Source of the DNA: Gnetum montanum
Taxonomy: Eukaryota; Streptophyta; Gnetopsida; Gnetales; Gnetaceae
Direction of reading: 5' to 3'
DNA length: 64,000 nt
Assembly (NCBI GenBank): GCA_015680685.1
Contig: MNCI01015788.1
Span: 6,145-70,144 of the forward strand
The notes beneath the pieces are model-generated. The model ran no database searches. It was given only the letters and a program-made list of their open reading frames with translations, and was not told the origin of the DNA. The translations under genes were made by a program, and so were the position numbers. Below, in pieces: positions 1 through 12,540 of the stretch. Numbering within the stretch: the first letter of the stretch is position 1; every line of letters starts with the position of its first letter.

Positions 1-458
1 TCACGTTGACAATGTTCACAAGACTTGATAAACTAGTGGACATCCCTAAAGATTGTGGGCTAATAGTACCCTACCATTAGGATTTTTATGGCCATGAATC
101 TCCTTACATAGTGGCCTCTATAAGGTCCTTCATGAGCATCCTAGAGAACACATAGTTGATCTTCATCAAGGACACACCAATGGATCAAGCCATTAGCACA
201 CACCTTGTAAAGGTCTCCATTGATTTCCATGAAGTATTTGACGTGATGAAGAAATGGTTGCTTTTTCCTAAAATCCAAGTCTTGTGGCATCTCTTGAGTG
301 AGAAGATATGTGAAGATGCCATTATACCATATTGCTTTTTTAGGCATGTGTTCATTTATTGCTCCAGTAAAGAGGAGTTCATCTAAAAATTGATTAGAGG
401 ATGGGCTCTCCTCCTCTTTGTTATCCCATCTTAAGCGAGAAATATGGTCAGCGATCAC
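1..458 (-). pseudogene. Ty3/gypsy integrase N-terminal region, decayed
   Basis: The minus-strand frame at 141-458 begins with IADHISRL, the linker that in plant Ty3/gypsy polyproteins follows RNase H and precedes the integrase zinc-binding region. It continues through a DLYKVCANG stretch matching the usual start of the integrase N-terminal domain. Frame is lost toward position 1, where the element runs off the window, so the catalytic core of integrase is not visible here. It belongs to the same minus-strand element as the RNase H, RT, protease and gag remnants up to 5163. Integrase would insert the cDNA copy; this one cannot be functional. Confidence 0.75.
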
Positions 459-499
459 ATTCTCAATCCCTTTTCAATCTACCATAGTAATATTAAATT

Positions 500-1720
500 C
501 TTGCAAGATCACAAGTCATCATATAACATGAGGACTTACTATTGGCTTATTCATAAAGAAGCAAATTACATTGTGATTTGTATGTACAAATACTTTGTAA
601 CCTAGCACATAATACCTAAACTTTTCTAGTGCATACACCATTGCCATTAATTTTTTTTCCATGGTGGTGTAATTTAATTGTGCCCCCATAATGCTTAAAC
701 TCATGTAGTGGATATAATATGGACATTTCTTATTGTCCATCTATGTGAGGACTACTTACAAAGCATAGTTAGATGTGTTTGTCATGATATGAAATGGTTT
801 GGACTAATCTGGTGCTCGTAGGATTAGTGTTTTTATGAGTTTCTCTTTTAATTGTTGGAATGCATTTTCAAATTTCTTGGTCCAAATGAAAGCTACATCT
901 TTCTTTGTAAGCTCTACCAACAGCTTAGCAATCCTAAAGAAGTTCTCAATAAAGCATCAGCAGTAACCAGTATGTCCAAGAAATAACTAAACATATTTAA
1001 TGGTCTTTGGTTGGCATGTTATTCCTTGGATGATCCTTATCTTTTCTACGTCTACCTCAATCCCTTTTTGTGAAATTCAGTGCCCTAGCATAATGCCTTC
1101 TTAGACCATGAGATGGCTCTTTTGCCAATTGAGCTATAGGTTTTTCTCAACATATCTCTTCAGTACTTGCTCAAGATAGCCTAAGGCTTACTCAAAGGTA
1201 GCTTCATAGGTGGAGAAGTCATCCATGAAAACTTCAATACCACTATTGATTTTTTTATTGAAACATACTAAGGACCAAGCATTGAAATGTTGCAAGGGTA
1301 TTGCATAGGCCAAATGACATCTTATAATATGCAAAAGTCCCCCAGGGACTCGTGAATGTTGTCTTGGCTTGGTCTTCTGGCATAATTTGGATTTGGTTAT
1401 AGCCACTATAACCATCTAAGAAAATTTAATAACAATGCCTAGATATGGTGTCTAATACTTGATCCAAAAATGGCAAAGGAAAGTGATTCTTAAATGTTTC
1501 CATGTTTAATAACCTAAATTCAATGCAAACCGACCATTTACCATCCTTCTTTGGTATAATTACAAGTGGACTAACCCACTCACTATACACGATTGGATAG
1601 ATAAACCCTACCGTGAGTTGCTCTATTTCTTCCTTAATGATTTACTTCAATTTGGAATTTAGCCACCTTTGTGGCTATCTTCTAGGCTTCATGGCTATAT
1701 CAATGTAGATGCGATGCTAG
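500..1720 (-). pseudogene. Ty3/gypsy reverse transcriptase and RNase H, decayed
   Basis: Read on the minus strand, the RT begins near 1700 (a VSPLVIIPKKDG-like start), passes through a GYSGYNQ-like segment and reaches the catalytic box FMDDFSTY at about 1210-1235, where both aspartates are still present. RNase H follows at 519-740, with GAQLNYTTMEKKLMAMVYAL and then VFVHTNHN, which is the family's TDH motif with the aspartate changed to asparagine. Frames shift several times and stops interrupt every domain. The RT and RNase H wording and their order fit the Athila/Tat side of plant Ty3/gypsy. The RT would copy element RNA in virus-like particles; this copy is dead. Confidence 0.85.
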
Positions 1721-2136
1721 CATATCCTTGGATCGATTCCTGTTAGCTCTAGATATGACCAAGTGAAGGTTGTTGGCCATTTATTCACCACTTTCAACAA
1801 CTTTTATTTTTATTCAGGAGCAAGTTTTGTATTAGTGATGACTGGTTTGACATTCTTTAAAAATGCATACTCCATTCCGATTGGTAAAGTTTTTAGTTTT
1901 AAGATCTCCTACTTGAAATAATCAAGGATCTCCAACTCTCCCTAATAGTTATCTTCATCTTCATTAGAGAGTTGGGAATGAACTTGTTCAATGTTATCCA
2001 TGCCTTCTACATATGCACAACTTAAACTCTTAGTTGGCTTCATGCATATTATGCTGCTATCTGAATCAACTATCAGCCACTAAGTGCCCTTCTACTTTGT
2101 GGTTGTTGTGTATAAACACCATTGAATATTAATTTA

Positions 2137-2620
2137 TTACACACATTGATTACAAGCCTTAATGTATGTGCTTTTGATTGACCAAATTTTTTGCACACAA
2201 TTGCACCTGTTGCCACTATATGCAATGCATGAAATATGCTTCTTTTCAATTTTTCCTAACTCATTCTCTTTAGATATATCGAGAGATAGGTCCCTTATAC
2301 CCATTTCTACATCAACCGTGCTTAACCAAGCCCTTCCCATGATGATAGAAAAGTTACTTTTGTAGTTGTCCAGCTTGATTACTAGAAAATCAATAGGATA
2401 GGACCATCCACAAACTATGGTCACAATGTCCTCTACTAATTCTAAAGGGATCATAATCGAATGATCTACTAATTCTAAATAGATGTTTCTCTTCTTAAGA
2501 GGTGGTAGGTTCTAGGCTTTGTACATAGCATGGGAGATGAGGATAGCTTCGAAACTAGAGTCAATAAGAGCCTTGCATGGCTCTTGTCTAGCAATCTATA
2601 GAAAGATGAGCCAACTTCCT
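2137..2620 (-). pseudogene. Ty3/gypsy aspartic protease, decayed
   Basis: The minus-strand frame carries KALIDSSFEAILIS at about 2540-2580, matching the retropepsin active-site segment (normally D-S/L-G-A). It then has YPIDFLVIKLD and IIMGRAWLSTVDVEMG, matching the conserved PVDFLVL and ILGRPFLAT segments downstream of the active site in plant Ty3/gypsy proteases. The glycine after the catalytic aspartate is replaced, and at least one stop separates the active-site part from the C-terminal part. The position between gag (higher coordinates) and RT (lower coordinates) is right for a gag-PR-RT-RH-IN polyprotein. Confidence 0.78.
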
Positions 2621-2639
2621 AGATTAGATCTTTTTTTAG

Positions 2640-5163
2640 GAAGTTTTCAAACCTTAATTCAATAAAAAATAGTATGAGTTAGCATCACAGTGTGGATCCT
2701 AGGCAACACTTGGTTTGAAGGGTGCTTGAAGGTATTTGATGTAGAGGATGAGGGTACTGGAGATATAGGGTGATTAGCCAAAGTAGATTGTGAGGGTTAG
2801 AGAGGACTGCTAGGCTATAAGAAAGGTCATTTCCTTGCTTGATTATCTAGACCACTTGGTTGAAAAATTGGTTGTGAGTGTACAACCCTTATAGCATTTC
2901 ATTACTGCAGCTGTGAAGGAATTTCACCTTGCATGGATGGACTAGGAGGTAACTAAGTTAAAGGTGAAGGTGTACGTGTAGAGGGATGTGGAGGATGATA
3001 AGGATACTAATATGGGCTTTCCCTTTAAGTAGATGATGTATGTGTTTGGTGTTATTCCAGATGGTAATAGTGATGCTGGAATGATGCATGACTTGCTGAA
3101 CTTCTAGGGGAGATGGGTTGCTAAACATAGTACCTGTATGGATCTAGTTGCCTATAAGAGTATTGCTACCTTGGCAATGGAATTCCCCATGATTGTGACT
3201 AGTACCACTATTGGTACTATTCATAAGGTTGTGGAGGAGTTCCACTTGGGTAGTAAGCTTGTTGTTGCTAGTGGAACTATCTTAGATTGCCTTGAGGGTA
3301 AGACAACTATCTTGGAGCTTGCCTACATGTTAGGTAGGGGTTCAATACGTACACTTCAAATTATTGTAAGTGTGACACCACAAGGCAACACCCCTTTAGA
3401 TGTTCATATTGACAAATGTCACATTCAATTTCATCATCAGAGTTAGACTCCACAACTTTCTCTACTGTAGTAGCTTTGCCCTTACCTCTTTGATAGGTGT
3501 GTTCAGCTTCTTTTCGTTGTCTATGATTACAATCACTATTTTACTCTTTATATTCTTTAGCAATTTTGAAAGTGGTTTGAAACTTTTCATCCAAAGAGTC
3601 CCATAACTTGTCAACCTTAGCTAAAATGTTAGAAATAGATTTTTGGATAGGCAAGGTCTTTTTGTTCATCACTTTATCAAGTGGTGACTCCTCCTCATCA
3701 CAAAATTGAACCTCTCATTTGTTGATGAATGGATCCCTATTGTACTATTTAGCACTCTCCCTTTTCTATAGTTCAACTTCTTCTTTTGCTACCAGCTCAA
3801 TTAGCCTTTGGATCTGATGAGCTCTCATCTTAGAAGACCTCCCTTGGGCATACACCACAAGGGTTCTTCTTGTTTCTACCCTGAGCCAATCTATGATGTG
3901 GCAAAGTTTTTTCCTTTGAGAGTAACCATGGCCAAGGCATCTATGTAAGAGTGAATAATATCAACCTATGGCTACATCCAAGGGTTCATGTGCTCCTTGT
4001 TTCTAGACTTGGATTTGCCTTCTTGGATTAGACACTCTAGAGTACATCTGGTATTTTTCATTGAATAGTTCTTAAATGGTATTCCATTTTTAGATAGATT
4101 TTAGTTCTAAGGACCAGTACCAACTTTCAGCTTCCTTAATGAGTGTTCCATTTTTAGATAGATTCTAGTTCTTTGAAAAAGCTTGAGTTTTTGCCACTCA
4201 TTCTTTATGTTTTGTAAAGCATAGGCATCTTGAAAAGCTTACAAATGTGTTTGCAGATCAAAATTGTAGACCCCCTCAATCTTGGAATATTATTCATATC
4301 TAGGCACTTGATTTGACTATTGTTTATATGCTTAGTTGGATTCTTACTACCTCCACAATGTTAAGCATACTTTGAGTTGCTTGTGAAGGCTCATCATTAT
4401 CGCTGCATTGATAATGCCAATGATGGTTTCAACCACCCCTTTGATTTTGGTGGCCTTCACGATCATTATTATTTCATCAATCACCTTCATCATGGTTGTT
4501 TTGATGGTGACTTCTATGAGAACCGTCAGATGAAGATAAATGTTAGAAATCAGATATAGAGGATGAAGAGGAAGGTGGATTGCCACCACCACCATGCTTT
4601 TTACGACCTCCATCATTAGATCGCTTGTTATTGTGATGTTTTCCCAAGTCCCTACCTTGGCTATCACTCTTCCTTGAACTCGATTTATGAATAGTTGATT
4701 GTAGGGTCAAGTTCGCACCCTCACCATCATTATCAATGGGTTGAGAATCTTCATGTTGAGAACATTCCATTGGAGGGTTCTCATTTTCCTCTTGATCTAG
4801 TTGGAACAAGGCATTAGTGTAGTGTTTTCCCTTTGTGGCTTCATGGAGTCTCTCCTGGTGTTTGTCTTGCCTATGTTGTGTTTTAGTGGGATGACAATTT
4901 CAAGTGTCATATCTATCCACAATGTATTCTTCATGAAGATCTACTATGCCCAACTTCTTAACGGTTTTAATTAGCATTCTGAGCACATGTCTATCAAGGG
5001 GGAAAACAACATTTCCCTTCATATTACGCCATCGCATTTGTTCATCTTGATGTAGGATGAAGGTGAAATTCAGCACAAACTGATATGGATGAGTGTATAC
5101 CACCTTGCATTCTTGTGGCACCAGTGGTTTAGTATCATCATGCTTATGAGAAGAAGAAGACAT
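2640..5163 (-). pseudogene. Ty3/gypsy gag region, decayed
   Basis: The likely gag start is the ATG at 5163, opening MSSSSHKHDDTKPLVPQ, about 135 nt inside the primer binding site. Minus-strand frames continue with a basic, Ser/Gly/His-rich hinge (about 4543-4809) and, after several stops, an ELFNEKYQMYSR-like stretch near 4050-4100 that resembles the capsid helices of plant gag proteins. A CDIC..C..C cluster near 3400-3450 may be a remnant zinc knuckle. The region is full of TAG/TAA codons. The plus-strand frame at 3138-3446 within it is a shadow. The start is chosen because a second family copy at about 26001 (+) has the same MSSS opening after its LTR end. Confidence 0.6.
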
Positions 5164-5297
5164 TTTGTAAAATAAAATGAAATTTTCAATGTGCTTTTAT
5201 AATTTATGTATAGTGGGAATGTTGTTGACTTTTAGGTTCATATAACGATATTAGTGGTATCCACTTAGACCTAAATAGCACACATTCCATAAACAAA

Positions 5298-5316
5298 GTC
5301 CCTGGCAATGATGCCA
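5298..5316 (-). promoter_or_regulatory. primer binding site, tRNA-Asp type, with deaminated CpGs
   Basis: On the minus strand this reads TGGCATCATTGCCAGGGAC, directly inside the LTR end at 5321. It matches the tRNA-Asp-complementary primer site typical of Athila-like elements at all but four positions. Three differences are G to A within former CpG dinucleotides and one is C to T, as expected from methylation-driven decay. It sets the orientation of the element (transcribed right to left) and marks the inner boundary of the 5' LTR. Confidence 0.75.
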
Positions 5317-5320
5317 AAGG

Positions 5321-6230
5321 TGAGCGACAAGGTACCCCTATGTCCAACCATACAAATCATAAGTGTTCATGCATGATTCAATCAAATTCTATGGACTTCA
5401 TTATTTCTAGTGCACTAGCTCTTTAGGAAGTGAATCTAGCTTTAAGGTCAATTGTTGTCCTCCCAATTACACTTGTGATATACATTGGTATGGTTAAGTG
5501 TAACTGAGCCATTCAATTTTTATCATTTTGTGTTTTATATTCTAGGTGCTTAAAGTGTAAGTAAAAGGAATTTAATTAATGAATCTAAATTAACTAATTA
5601 ATGACCATATAACTAATCCTAACATAAGTATCTATTCCCATTTTTTGTACACATCCTAAACCCACATATCCATTACAAGGTGACCAAGCACTATGCTATT
5701 GGGTGTACCAAGCAATAAGGTTGCTAGGATTACCAAGTGAATATGTGTTATGCTCGAAGCAATTGTACTTATGTATTTAATCTTTCTAGCATAATAATCT
5801 CATTAACTCAATTACTAGAAAATAATTGCGAAATAATTGAGAATAATTAACAAATAATTGAGAACATTGAATGCATAAATAAAAGAGCTAATCTATCCAA
5901 AGTGTTGCAAGGTTTATCAAAAAGCTCATGTTTATTGCTGCACACACTATCATGCTCAAGTACAACAATGCTCGAATAAAGATCAGTACACTCAATGACT
6001 CCTGCTGCAGCACTTAGGGAAAAATTCTAACTTTTGAATGGAAAAAATGGAAGAGCTTCACTACTACTAAAATCTAGACTTCCCCATAAATGTGGTTGCT
6101 AGGCATGTATTTATAGGTGATGGGCAAACACTGCATCAATGAGGCAACATCGATGTAGATCAAAATGTATCAATGGGGCCTCGTTAATATAGCCAACCAA
6201 TGATGACTCATCAGCACATGTGCAGAAGCA
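5321..6230 (-). repeat. 5' LTR of the minus-strand Athila-like element
   Basis: The inner end (forward TG at 5321) sits four bases from the primer binding site. Bases 5321-6019 are matched, in inverted orientation, by 9939-10562, which shows this is a repeated LTR rather than unique DNA. On the minus strand a TATA box, CCTATAAATACA, lies at 6103-6118 and an AATAAA polyadenylation word at about 5930-5937, giving the usual U3-R-U5 order. The outer end is uncertain; I place it near 6230, where a TGTGCTGATGAG-like start occurs. Confidence 0.72.
6108..6115 (-). promoter_or_regulatory. LTR TATA box
   Basis: TATAAATA on the minus strand, within the U3 part of the LTR and about 175 bp upstream of the AATAAA word of R. 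Spacing and context fit the core promoter of an LTR retrotransposon. Confidence 0.55.
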
Positions 6231-6239
6231 AGAAACTAA

Positions 6240-8690
6240 ATAAGTGTTAAATGGAGTAGTAGAAGATGGAGATGATGATTTTGATAATATTCAAGAAGGT
6301 ATGGATGCACATGATGTTTGGTAGTAATTAATTCATGAAGAAAGGAACTATCATTAATTTCTTTAGCTCAATTCTCCTAGGCTCAAGGCGTCACTATAGT
6401 AAATAAGCCTCTATGAGTACATCATCTAGTCCTTCATATGATACTAATATGAGGTTGAAGAGTTCTACTAAAACCTTGCTGAAAATGTTGTCATGACTTT
6501 TTTTGGAGGGATTCCTATGCCTATCTCTATCTGGACAATCTCTAGGACCATAGGTTTTTAAAATGAGCTAACAAATAACTAGTGTCCATGGACCTACAAG
6601 ATTGAGTACAAACTTCAGTCAAAGACCTTACTTTAGGTCTTTAACATGTAAAAGAAAAGTTGAATATTTTCAAACTTTCTTTAATTCATAATTTCATGTA
6701 CATGATTATTTTACATAAATTTTTGCTCACCAAAGGACCAATGGGTATCTCTACTCTAGGTGTAAAAGTTATGACAATGATGAGAAGAAAGTATGCCATC
6801 AACATTTTATATTTTCTTTACAAGACATTTTTTTAGAAGATCAAGGATGTAGCCAAAGATAAGAGGGAGGTCTATGTCTTTCAAGGTTAATTCAAAAACT
6901 CTATGAGATAGCAAGAATAGTCAATCATGTGGAAAGGTATTCCAAAACTATGAGAATGATGGATTGGGTGAACATAATGGTGGTGGTTCCAAGACAATGT
7001 TTAGAGTTCATTGGAGCCATACCGGATTCAATGGATGAGATGCCTTCTATGTAGGTATCTTGTATATGTCCTTCAAACTAGTTTTGTTAGTGCCAAATAA
7101 GAATACCATCTATATCTCAAGCATCCCAACATACATAGGTGTAATAGCCTAGTAGATCCATCTCTTGACCTCCCAATTTTAGCATTATACAAAGTCATGA
7201 ACCTATTTCTAGTGGTAGTTTTTAACTGATTATGCATGTTAAAGATGAGGAGCAAACTACCATAATTCATGTTGAGGGTTTGAAAGATCTTGAAAGAAAT
7301 TTCTCAAACATGATGGAATCCATTGTATGTGGTGAGGCTACAAGGGAGAATCTATTCTATTTTTCTTCTTCCTTATTAGATGATCCACCCATGCTCCATT
7401 ATGATGCCCCTATTTAGTTATAAGCTCATGTTCTTTCATGAAGTGTTTTCTCTTCACATCAATTGAGGTGCAACACACACAACATCCAACATGTGGTGGA
7501 AGTCCTCCAAGTACCCACTACTCAACTTGGGACTATCCATTAGTTAGAAGGAGAGTAAAGGATAGATCTAGACATCACGTTTTTATTAAAAAGTATTGAT
7601 AATATAGTGAACAATAAACTTATTAGAGTACATGCCAACCTGAAAACTACAAATGCTAATAGAATGTTTTATCTAAGGAAGCTACAAAGGAGCTAACCTA
7701 AGGTACAATGGTTGCATGAGCAACTAGAACACATTTTATCATTAGTACCAGCACTTTCCACAATCACTTTAGAGGTATAGATCAAGCACCTTTAGGCTAA
7801 ATTATTTTAGGTGCATCAAGTTGATGAAAAAGACATGTTTATAAAATATGGGTTGGAGCAACAAATCAAGATGTTGAAGCATCAGTTCTAAGAATGGAAA
7901 AAGATGAGCTAAGAAAAAGAGAAACATGTGCTCTCCCTTTTCCAACAAGTACAAAGATTAGATGATGAAAGTTAGATCATGGTACAATTTTAGGATAAAT
8001 ACCTTTGTATAAAGAAAAAGCACTATAACTTGTCGTAAGAATTGGAAAACAAGACTACTAGGGAAACTAATGATCTTACGAAGATTCATTTGATTGATTA
8101 GGAAACTTGAAATATCAAGATATGTTGATTACACAAATTTGTAGCTCTACTTAATGAATGGGTAACTAGGAAGAGGTGTAAGATGAAGGAAAAATTTGAC
8201 ATATTGCATGTGAAACTCTAACAAATGCCCATAAGTGAGCCAACACTACAAGAAAAGATGGACCTATTAGAAAGAATGTGCATCATTTACCATAAAGTAG
8301 TTATTGTAGTTCTTAAGAGGAAACTCAAGGAGGTCAATGAGGATGTGTAGGTAGAATAGAGGAGGTACCTTTTGATGGTCTAGACTTTTGCAAGTTGACT
8401 ACACATGGAGTGAGATGAGAAACTTCATCAAGCAAATCTCAAGTTGGATATGGCCTAGCACAAGCTCTCACAAGTGAAGATGAGTCATAAGCAATTCCAA
8501 GGTAAAGCCAAGGAATGATGTCAAACACTCTTACAAGAGTAGGGACTAATGCGTGAGTAGAATAAATAGCTCCAAGTAAGAAAAATGGATAGTAAGGCAT
8601 GGCTAAAAAGATTCCACATGTTCATACCTAGCTCTTCAGGCTTCTTCCCATATCTAGTAGGCATGTTAAGGGGCTTCTTCTCTTAGCCAC
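6240..8690 (+). pseudogene. decayed plus-strand accessory frame of a retroelement
   Basis: No frame longer than 61 codons survives, but one plus-strand reading of 7800-8640 is unusually rich in Lys, Glu, Gln, Leu and Met. Its stops are almost all TAG/TAA where Gln or Trp would fit, suggesting a decayed coiled-coil-like protein. A run such as LLERMCIIYHKV (about 8265-8300) shows no recognisable domain. It lies upstream of the plus-oriented LTR at 9939-10562, where some Ty3/gypsy elements carry an extra ORF between pol and the 3' LTR. I infer an accessory ORF of that element and do not know its function. Confidence 0.35.
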
Positions 8691-9938
8691 CACCCCTTGG
8701 TACTTATCAATGAGTTGGCTTGTATTGTATTGTATCCATGGTTTATATGTTTTATAGTTATAATACTCCTCCACATTGATTATGTCATGTGTCTAGTCTT
8801 AATTTTGTGTCATGGTGTTAAAGCTATGGGATTGGCTTTACTCAGTCATAAGAGAATGATGAGTCATTCAGTGAAATTTTGTATCTCAATTGTAAGTATT
8901 GGATCTAAGAAGTATTTCATGTATCCTATGTTTATCCTCTACCATATTGGGTAGAGGTTCTTGGTCTTCTAAGATGCACCCTTTCCCCCTAGGTCATAAT
9001 TTGAGATTATATGCTAATTCCAAGCTCTCTAGAATGCTTCTAGCCTCATTTAGATGTCCTAGGATCCTTTTGATAGGTTTCCTTGAGTTGGAGGATGCAT
9101 TGACTACCCTGCATCAACATAGAGGCATTGATGCACCCTCTAGCAAGCTTGGTTTATTTAACTTTTCCTTGTGTATGCCTAGTATCAATGTGGATTATGT
9201 CAAGAAAACCACTGTTAATGTTTATGTGTTGATGAACCTTCTTTTTTTACATGCAAAAGCTATAAATACTTGGAATGAGCTTTCATACTTAACAACTCAT
9301 TTTTAATGTTTTTATATAGCTTTTGGTATTTGGTATTATGTGACGAGCTATTCCTCCATTAGGTAAGTTGATTTCCTTCCTTGTATTCTGTGTGTTTTGA
9401 GTCATTGCTTTTACAAGTATGGCTAGACTCTCTCATAGTATTGCCTTGCTTATGTAGCCTGAAAACATTTGGTTGTTGTGGTGTTGAGTGCTTGCACAAT
9501 GAATAAAGCTTATAGTTCTCCCTTATTTTACTATTGATTCCTTAAACATTAAAATAATAAAAAGCATAAAATACTAAAAATCATAGAAAATATTTATTTA
9601 ATTCTCATTTTCTTAAGTTGCGACAATTCCTCCTTGCTTAAGAAGGTCATAACTATAGGGCATGGTGTTGGAACATTGAAGTTGTGTCTAGGAGCCATTT
9701 TTATTGCATTTTAACTATATTGTTGCACTTGTCCCCAAAAAGGATTACAACAGAAGCATTGCACCTATTTCCAAGAGGGATTGCAATGCATCTATGTTTA
9801 TTATTATTTTGTTCTTCACAATTCTAAAATCCATAAAAATTATAAAATATAAAATCATAAATATATTTTCTTTATGTCTCACCATAACAATATTATTTGA
9901 TAGAATTTTGATAAATATATTTGATAGAATTTTTCTTC
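8691..9938 (+). other. non-coding 3' part of the plus-strand element and probable LTR U3
   Basis: Weak plus-strand frames at 8697-8954 and 8899-9306 show no domain. From about 9640 the sequence becomes AT-rich and probably contains the U3 of the LTR whose R-U5 begins near 9939. This U3 does not align visibly with the U3 of the inverted LTR at 6020-6230, so its outer end cannot be fixed. Confidence 0.4.
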
Positions 9939-10562
9939 TGAGTGCCCACAGCAGGAGTCATTAATTGTACAAATCTTTATTTGAGCATTGTTGTATTTGA
10001 GCACAGTAGTGTGTGTAGCAATAAAGACAAGCTTTCTAAGAAACCTTGTAGCACTTTAGATAGATTAGAAATTTCATTTATGTATTTAATTTTTTAATTT
10101 GTTATTAATTATTTTCTAGTTACTACATTAATGAAGCATTTAAGCGAAATAAATTACAAACATAAGTATAATTGCTTCGAGTGTGACACGTATTCACTTG
10201 GTAATCTCAGTAGCATTATTGCTTGGTATGCACAGTAGCATAGCGCTTGGTCACCCAGCAATAGATATGTGGGTTTAGGACATGTACAGAAAGTAGGAAC
10301 AAATACTTATGTTAGGATTAGTTAAATGATTAGTTAATTAGTTAATTTAGATTAGTCAATGAAATCCCTTTTTTATCAACAATTCAATAACCCAACTATA
10401 AAACTTAAAAATCATAAAAATCAAAAGCCTTAGTTACACTTAACCATACCAACGAACGTCACAAGTGTAATTAGGAAGACAACAATTAACCTTAAGGCTA
10501 GATTCACTTCCTAAAGGGCTTTGTGATTCATATGGTTGGGCATAGGGGTACCTCGCTACTCA
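9939..10562 (+). repeat. LTR (R-U5 part), plus orientation, inverted partner of 5321-6019
   Basis: Aligned to the reverse complement of 5321-6019, this shares long stretches, for example CAGCAGGAGTCATT, AATTGCTTCGAG, TTCACTTGGTAATC, CTTATGTTAGGATTAGTTA and GCTAGATTCACTTCCTAAAG. It ends with CTACTCA at 10562. The AATAAA word is conserved (GCAATAAAGA near 10018). What follows is not a primer binding site, so this is most likely a 3' LTR of the plus-strand remnant to its left. Confidence 0.7.
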
Positions 10563-10759
10563 TCACTAACTAATGATGACAAAGAATGAAAATGCATCAA
10601 ATTTAAAAATAGTTCTGCTACATAGGATCAATGCTTTAATCAAATGATGATATTGATAAAGATATAAGAAATGTGATTGAGACAAGATGGTCATATGGAG
10701 ATAGGCTAGTGGTGTTCTATGTGATAAAAGAATCCTAATAAAATTATAGGTTAAATTTT
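10563..10759. other. sequence between LTR and assembly gap, nothing recognised
   Basis: About 200 bp of AT-rich DNA after the LTR end. No coding frame, repeat or motif that I can support. Confidence 0.5.
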
Positions 10760-11688
10760 NNNNNNNNNNNNNNNNNNNNNNNNNNNNNNNNNNNNNNNNN
10801 NNNNNNNNNNNNNNNNNNNNNNNNNNNNNNNNNNNNNNNNNNNNNNNNNNNNNNNNNNNNNNNNNNNNNNNNNNNNNNNNNNNNNNNNNNNNNNNNNNNN
10901 NNNNNNNNNNNNNNNNNNNNNNNNNNNNNNNNNNNNNNNNNNNNNNNNNNNNNNNNNNNNNNNNNNNNNNNNNNNNNNNNNNNNNNNNNNNNNNNNNNNN
11001 NNNNNNNNNNNNNNNNNNNNNNNNNNNNNNNNNNNNNNNNNNNNNNNNNNNNNNNNNNNNNNNNNNNNNNNNNNNNNNNNNNNNNNNNNNNNNNNNNNNN
11101 NNNNNNNNNNNNNNNNNNNNNNNNNNNNNNNNNNNNNNNNNNNNNNNNNNNNNNNNNNNNNNNNNNNNNNNNNNNNNNNNNNNNNNNNNNNNNNNNNNNN
11201 NNNNNNNNNNNNNNNNNNNNNNNNNNNNNNNNNNNNNNNNNNNNNNNNNNNNNNNNNNNNNNNNNNNNNNNNNNNNNNNNNNNNNNNNNNNNNNNNNNNN
11301 NNNNNNNNNNNNNNNNNNNNNNNNNNNNNNNNNNNNNNNNNNNNNNNNNNNNNNNNNNNNNNNNNNNNNNNNNNNNNNNNNNNNNNNNNNNNNNNNNNNN
11401 NNNNNNNNNNNNNNNNNNNNNNNNNNNNNNNNNNNNNNNNNNNNNNNNNNNNNNNNNNNNNNNNNNNNNNNNNNNNNNNNNNNNNNNNNNNNNNNNNNNN
11501 NNNNNNNNNNNNNNNNNNNNNNNNNNNNNNNNNNNNNNNNNNNNNNNNNNNNNNNNNNNNNNNNNNNNNNNNNNNNNNNNNNNNNNNNNNNNNNNNNNNN
11601 NNNNNNNNNNNNNNNNNNNNNNNNNNNNNNNNNNNNNNNNNNNNNNNNNNNNNNNNNNNNNNNNNNNNNNNNNNNNNNNNNNNNNNNN
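10760..11688. other. assembly gap (929 N)
   Basis: A run of N. Apparent open frames across it are artefacts. It separates the retroelement block from the gene island, so exons of the frame at 12541-12741 (-) could lie in it. Confidence 0.99.
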
Positions 11689-11867
11689 TATTTCCAAATA
11701 ATGCAATGAATCCAATTCTTATAAAACTTGTATCAAGCTTCATAGGCCAACTTCATTACTAAAATATTCACCTAAAGTCTTATGGACCATAGACCACAAT
11801 TCCTTGTTGCTTTGAGATGTGGTGCTAGATCACACCTAACTAGATTAAAACTACCATGATCCTCTAA

Positions 11868-12026
11868 GCATAAACTTATCCTAGAATATCATATACTTTT
11901 TGTTGTCATTGCTCCCATGAGCATAAACTTATTCTAGAAAATCCTATACTTTTTGTTCTCATTGCTCCTTTGAGTATAAACTTATCTTCGAAAATCACAT
12001 ACTTTTTTGTTCTCATCAATAGTGCA
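11868..12026. repeat. tandem repeat, three units of 53 bp
   Basis: Units start at 11868, 11921 and 11974, each opening G(C/T)ATAAACTTAT and ending in a TTTTTGTTNTCATTGCTCC-like stretch. Spacing is exactly 53 bp twice; the third copy diverges after about 48 bp. Non-coding, next to the assembly gap. Confidence 0.85.
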
Positions 12027-12540
12027 TATGCCTAATTTATTTAAGTTTAATTATAAATTTTCGTGAATCACATAATCATATATTTTTACAAAGTTAATAA
12101 AGCAAATAAACAATCTTCTAAGTTATCAATTTTAATTTCCTGAGTAACGTTTTTTTAACATTAATTTATCAGAATTCACCGACCTTTTTAACACTGAATC
12201 TACATTTGACACTGAATCTATATTTGAACCTGATCTGATTTTTTTATAATGGTAAGATTGGCAGAAATGGGCTGTTAAAGCTTAATTTTGGGCATGAAAT
12301 TCGATGTTTCGACAGAAGTATTAACCATTTTGAATGCCAGCAGGTTTCTCAAGATGGAAACCGTGTTTAGGGGGATCAATCTATTTGTTACTTGTGAGCC
12401 AACGAGTAAGCTAGAGTAACATATGCTTTTAATTTTTGAAATTGAAATCCAACAATGGGATATAGCTGTTTCAGAGTTTTTTTCATGATTGTAATCGAAT
12501 ACATGCGTGGTTTAATTTAACAACTTAATTCTAAAACTTA

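Noticed and set aside
5321-10562. A single complete retrotransposon bounded by these two LTRs
   Set aside because: The LTRs are inverted relative to one another, and the primer site and gag lie outside the interval on the minus strand, so they belong to two elements.
10744-11743. Two minus-strand open frames of 323 and 330 codons
   Set aside because: They consist almost entirely of the N gap; the real sequence at their ends shows no coding signal.
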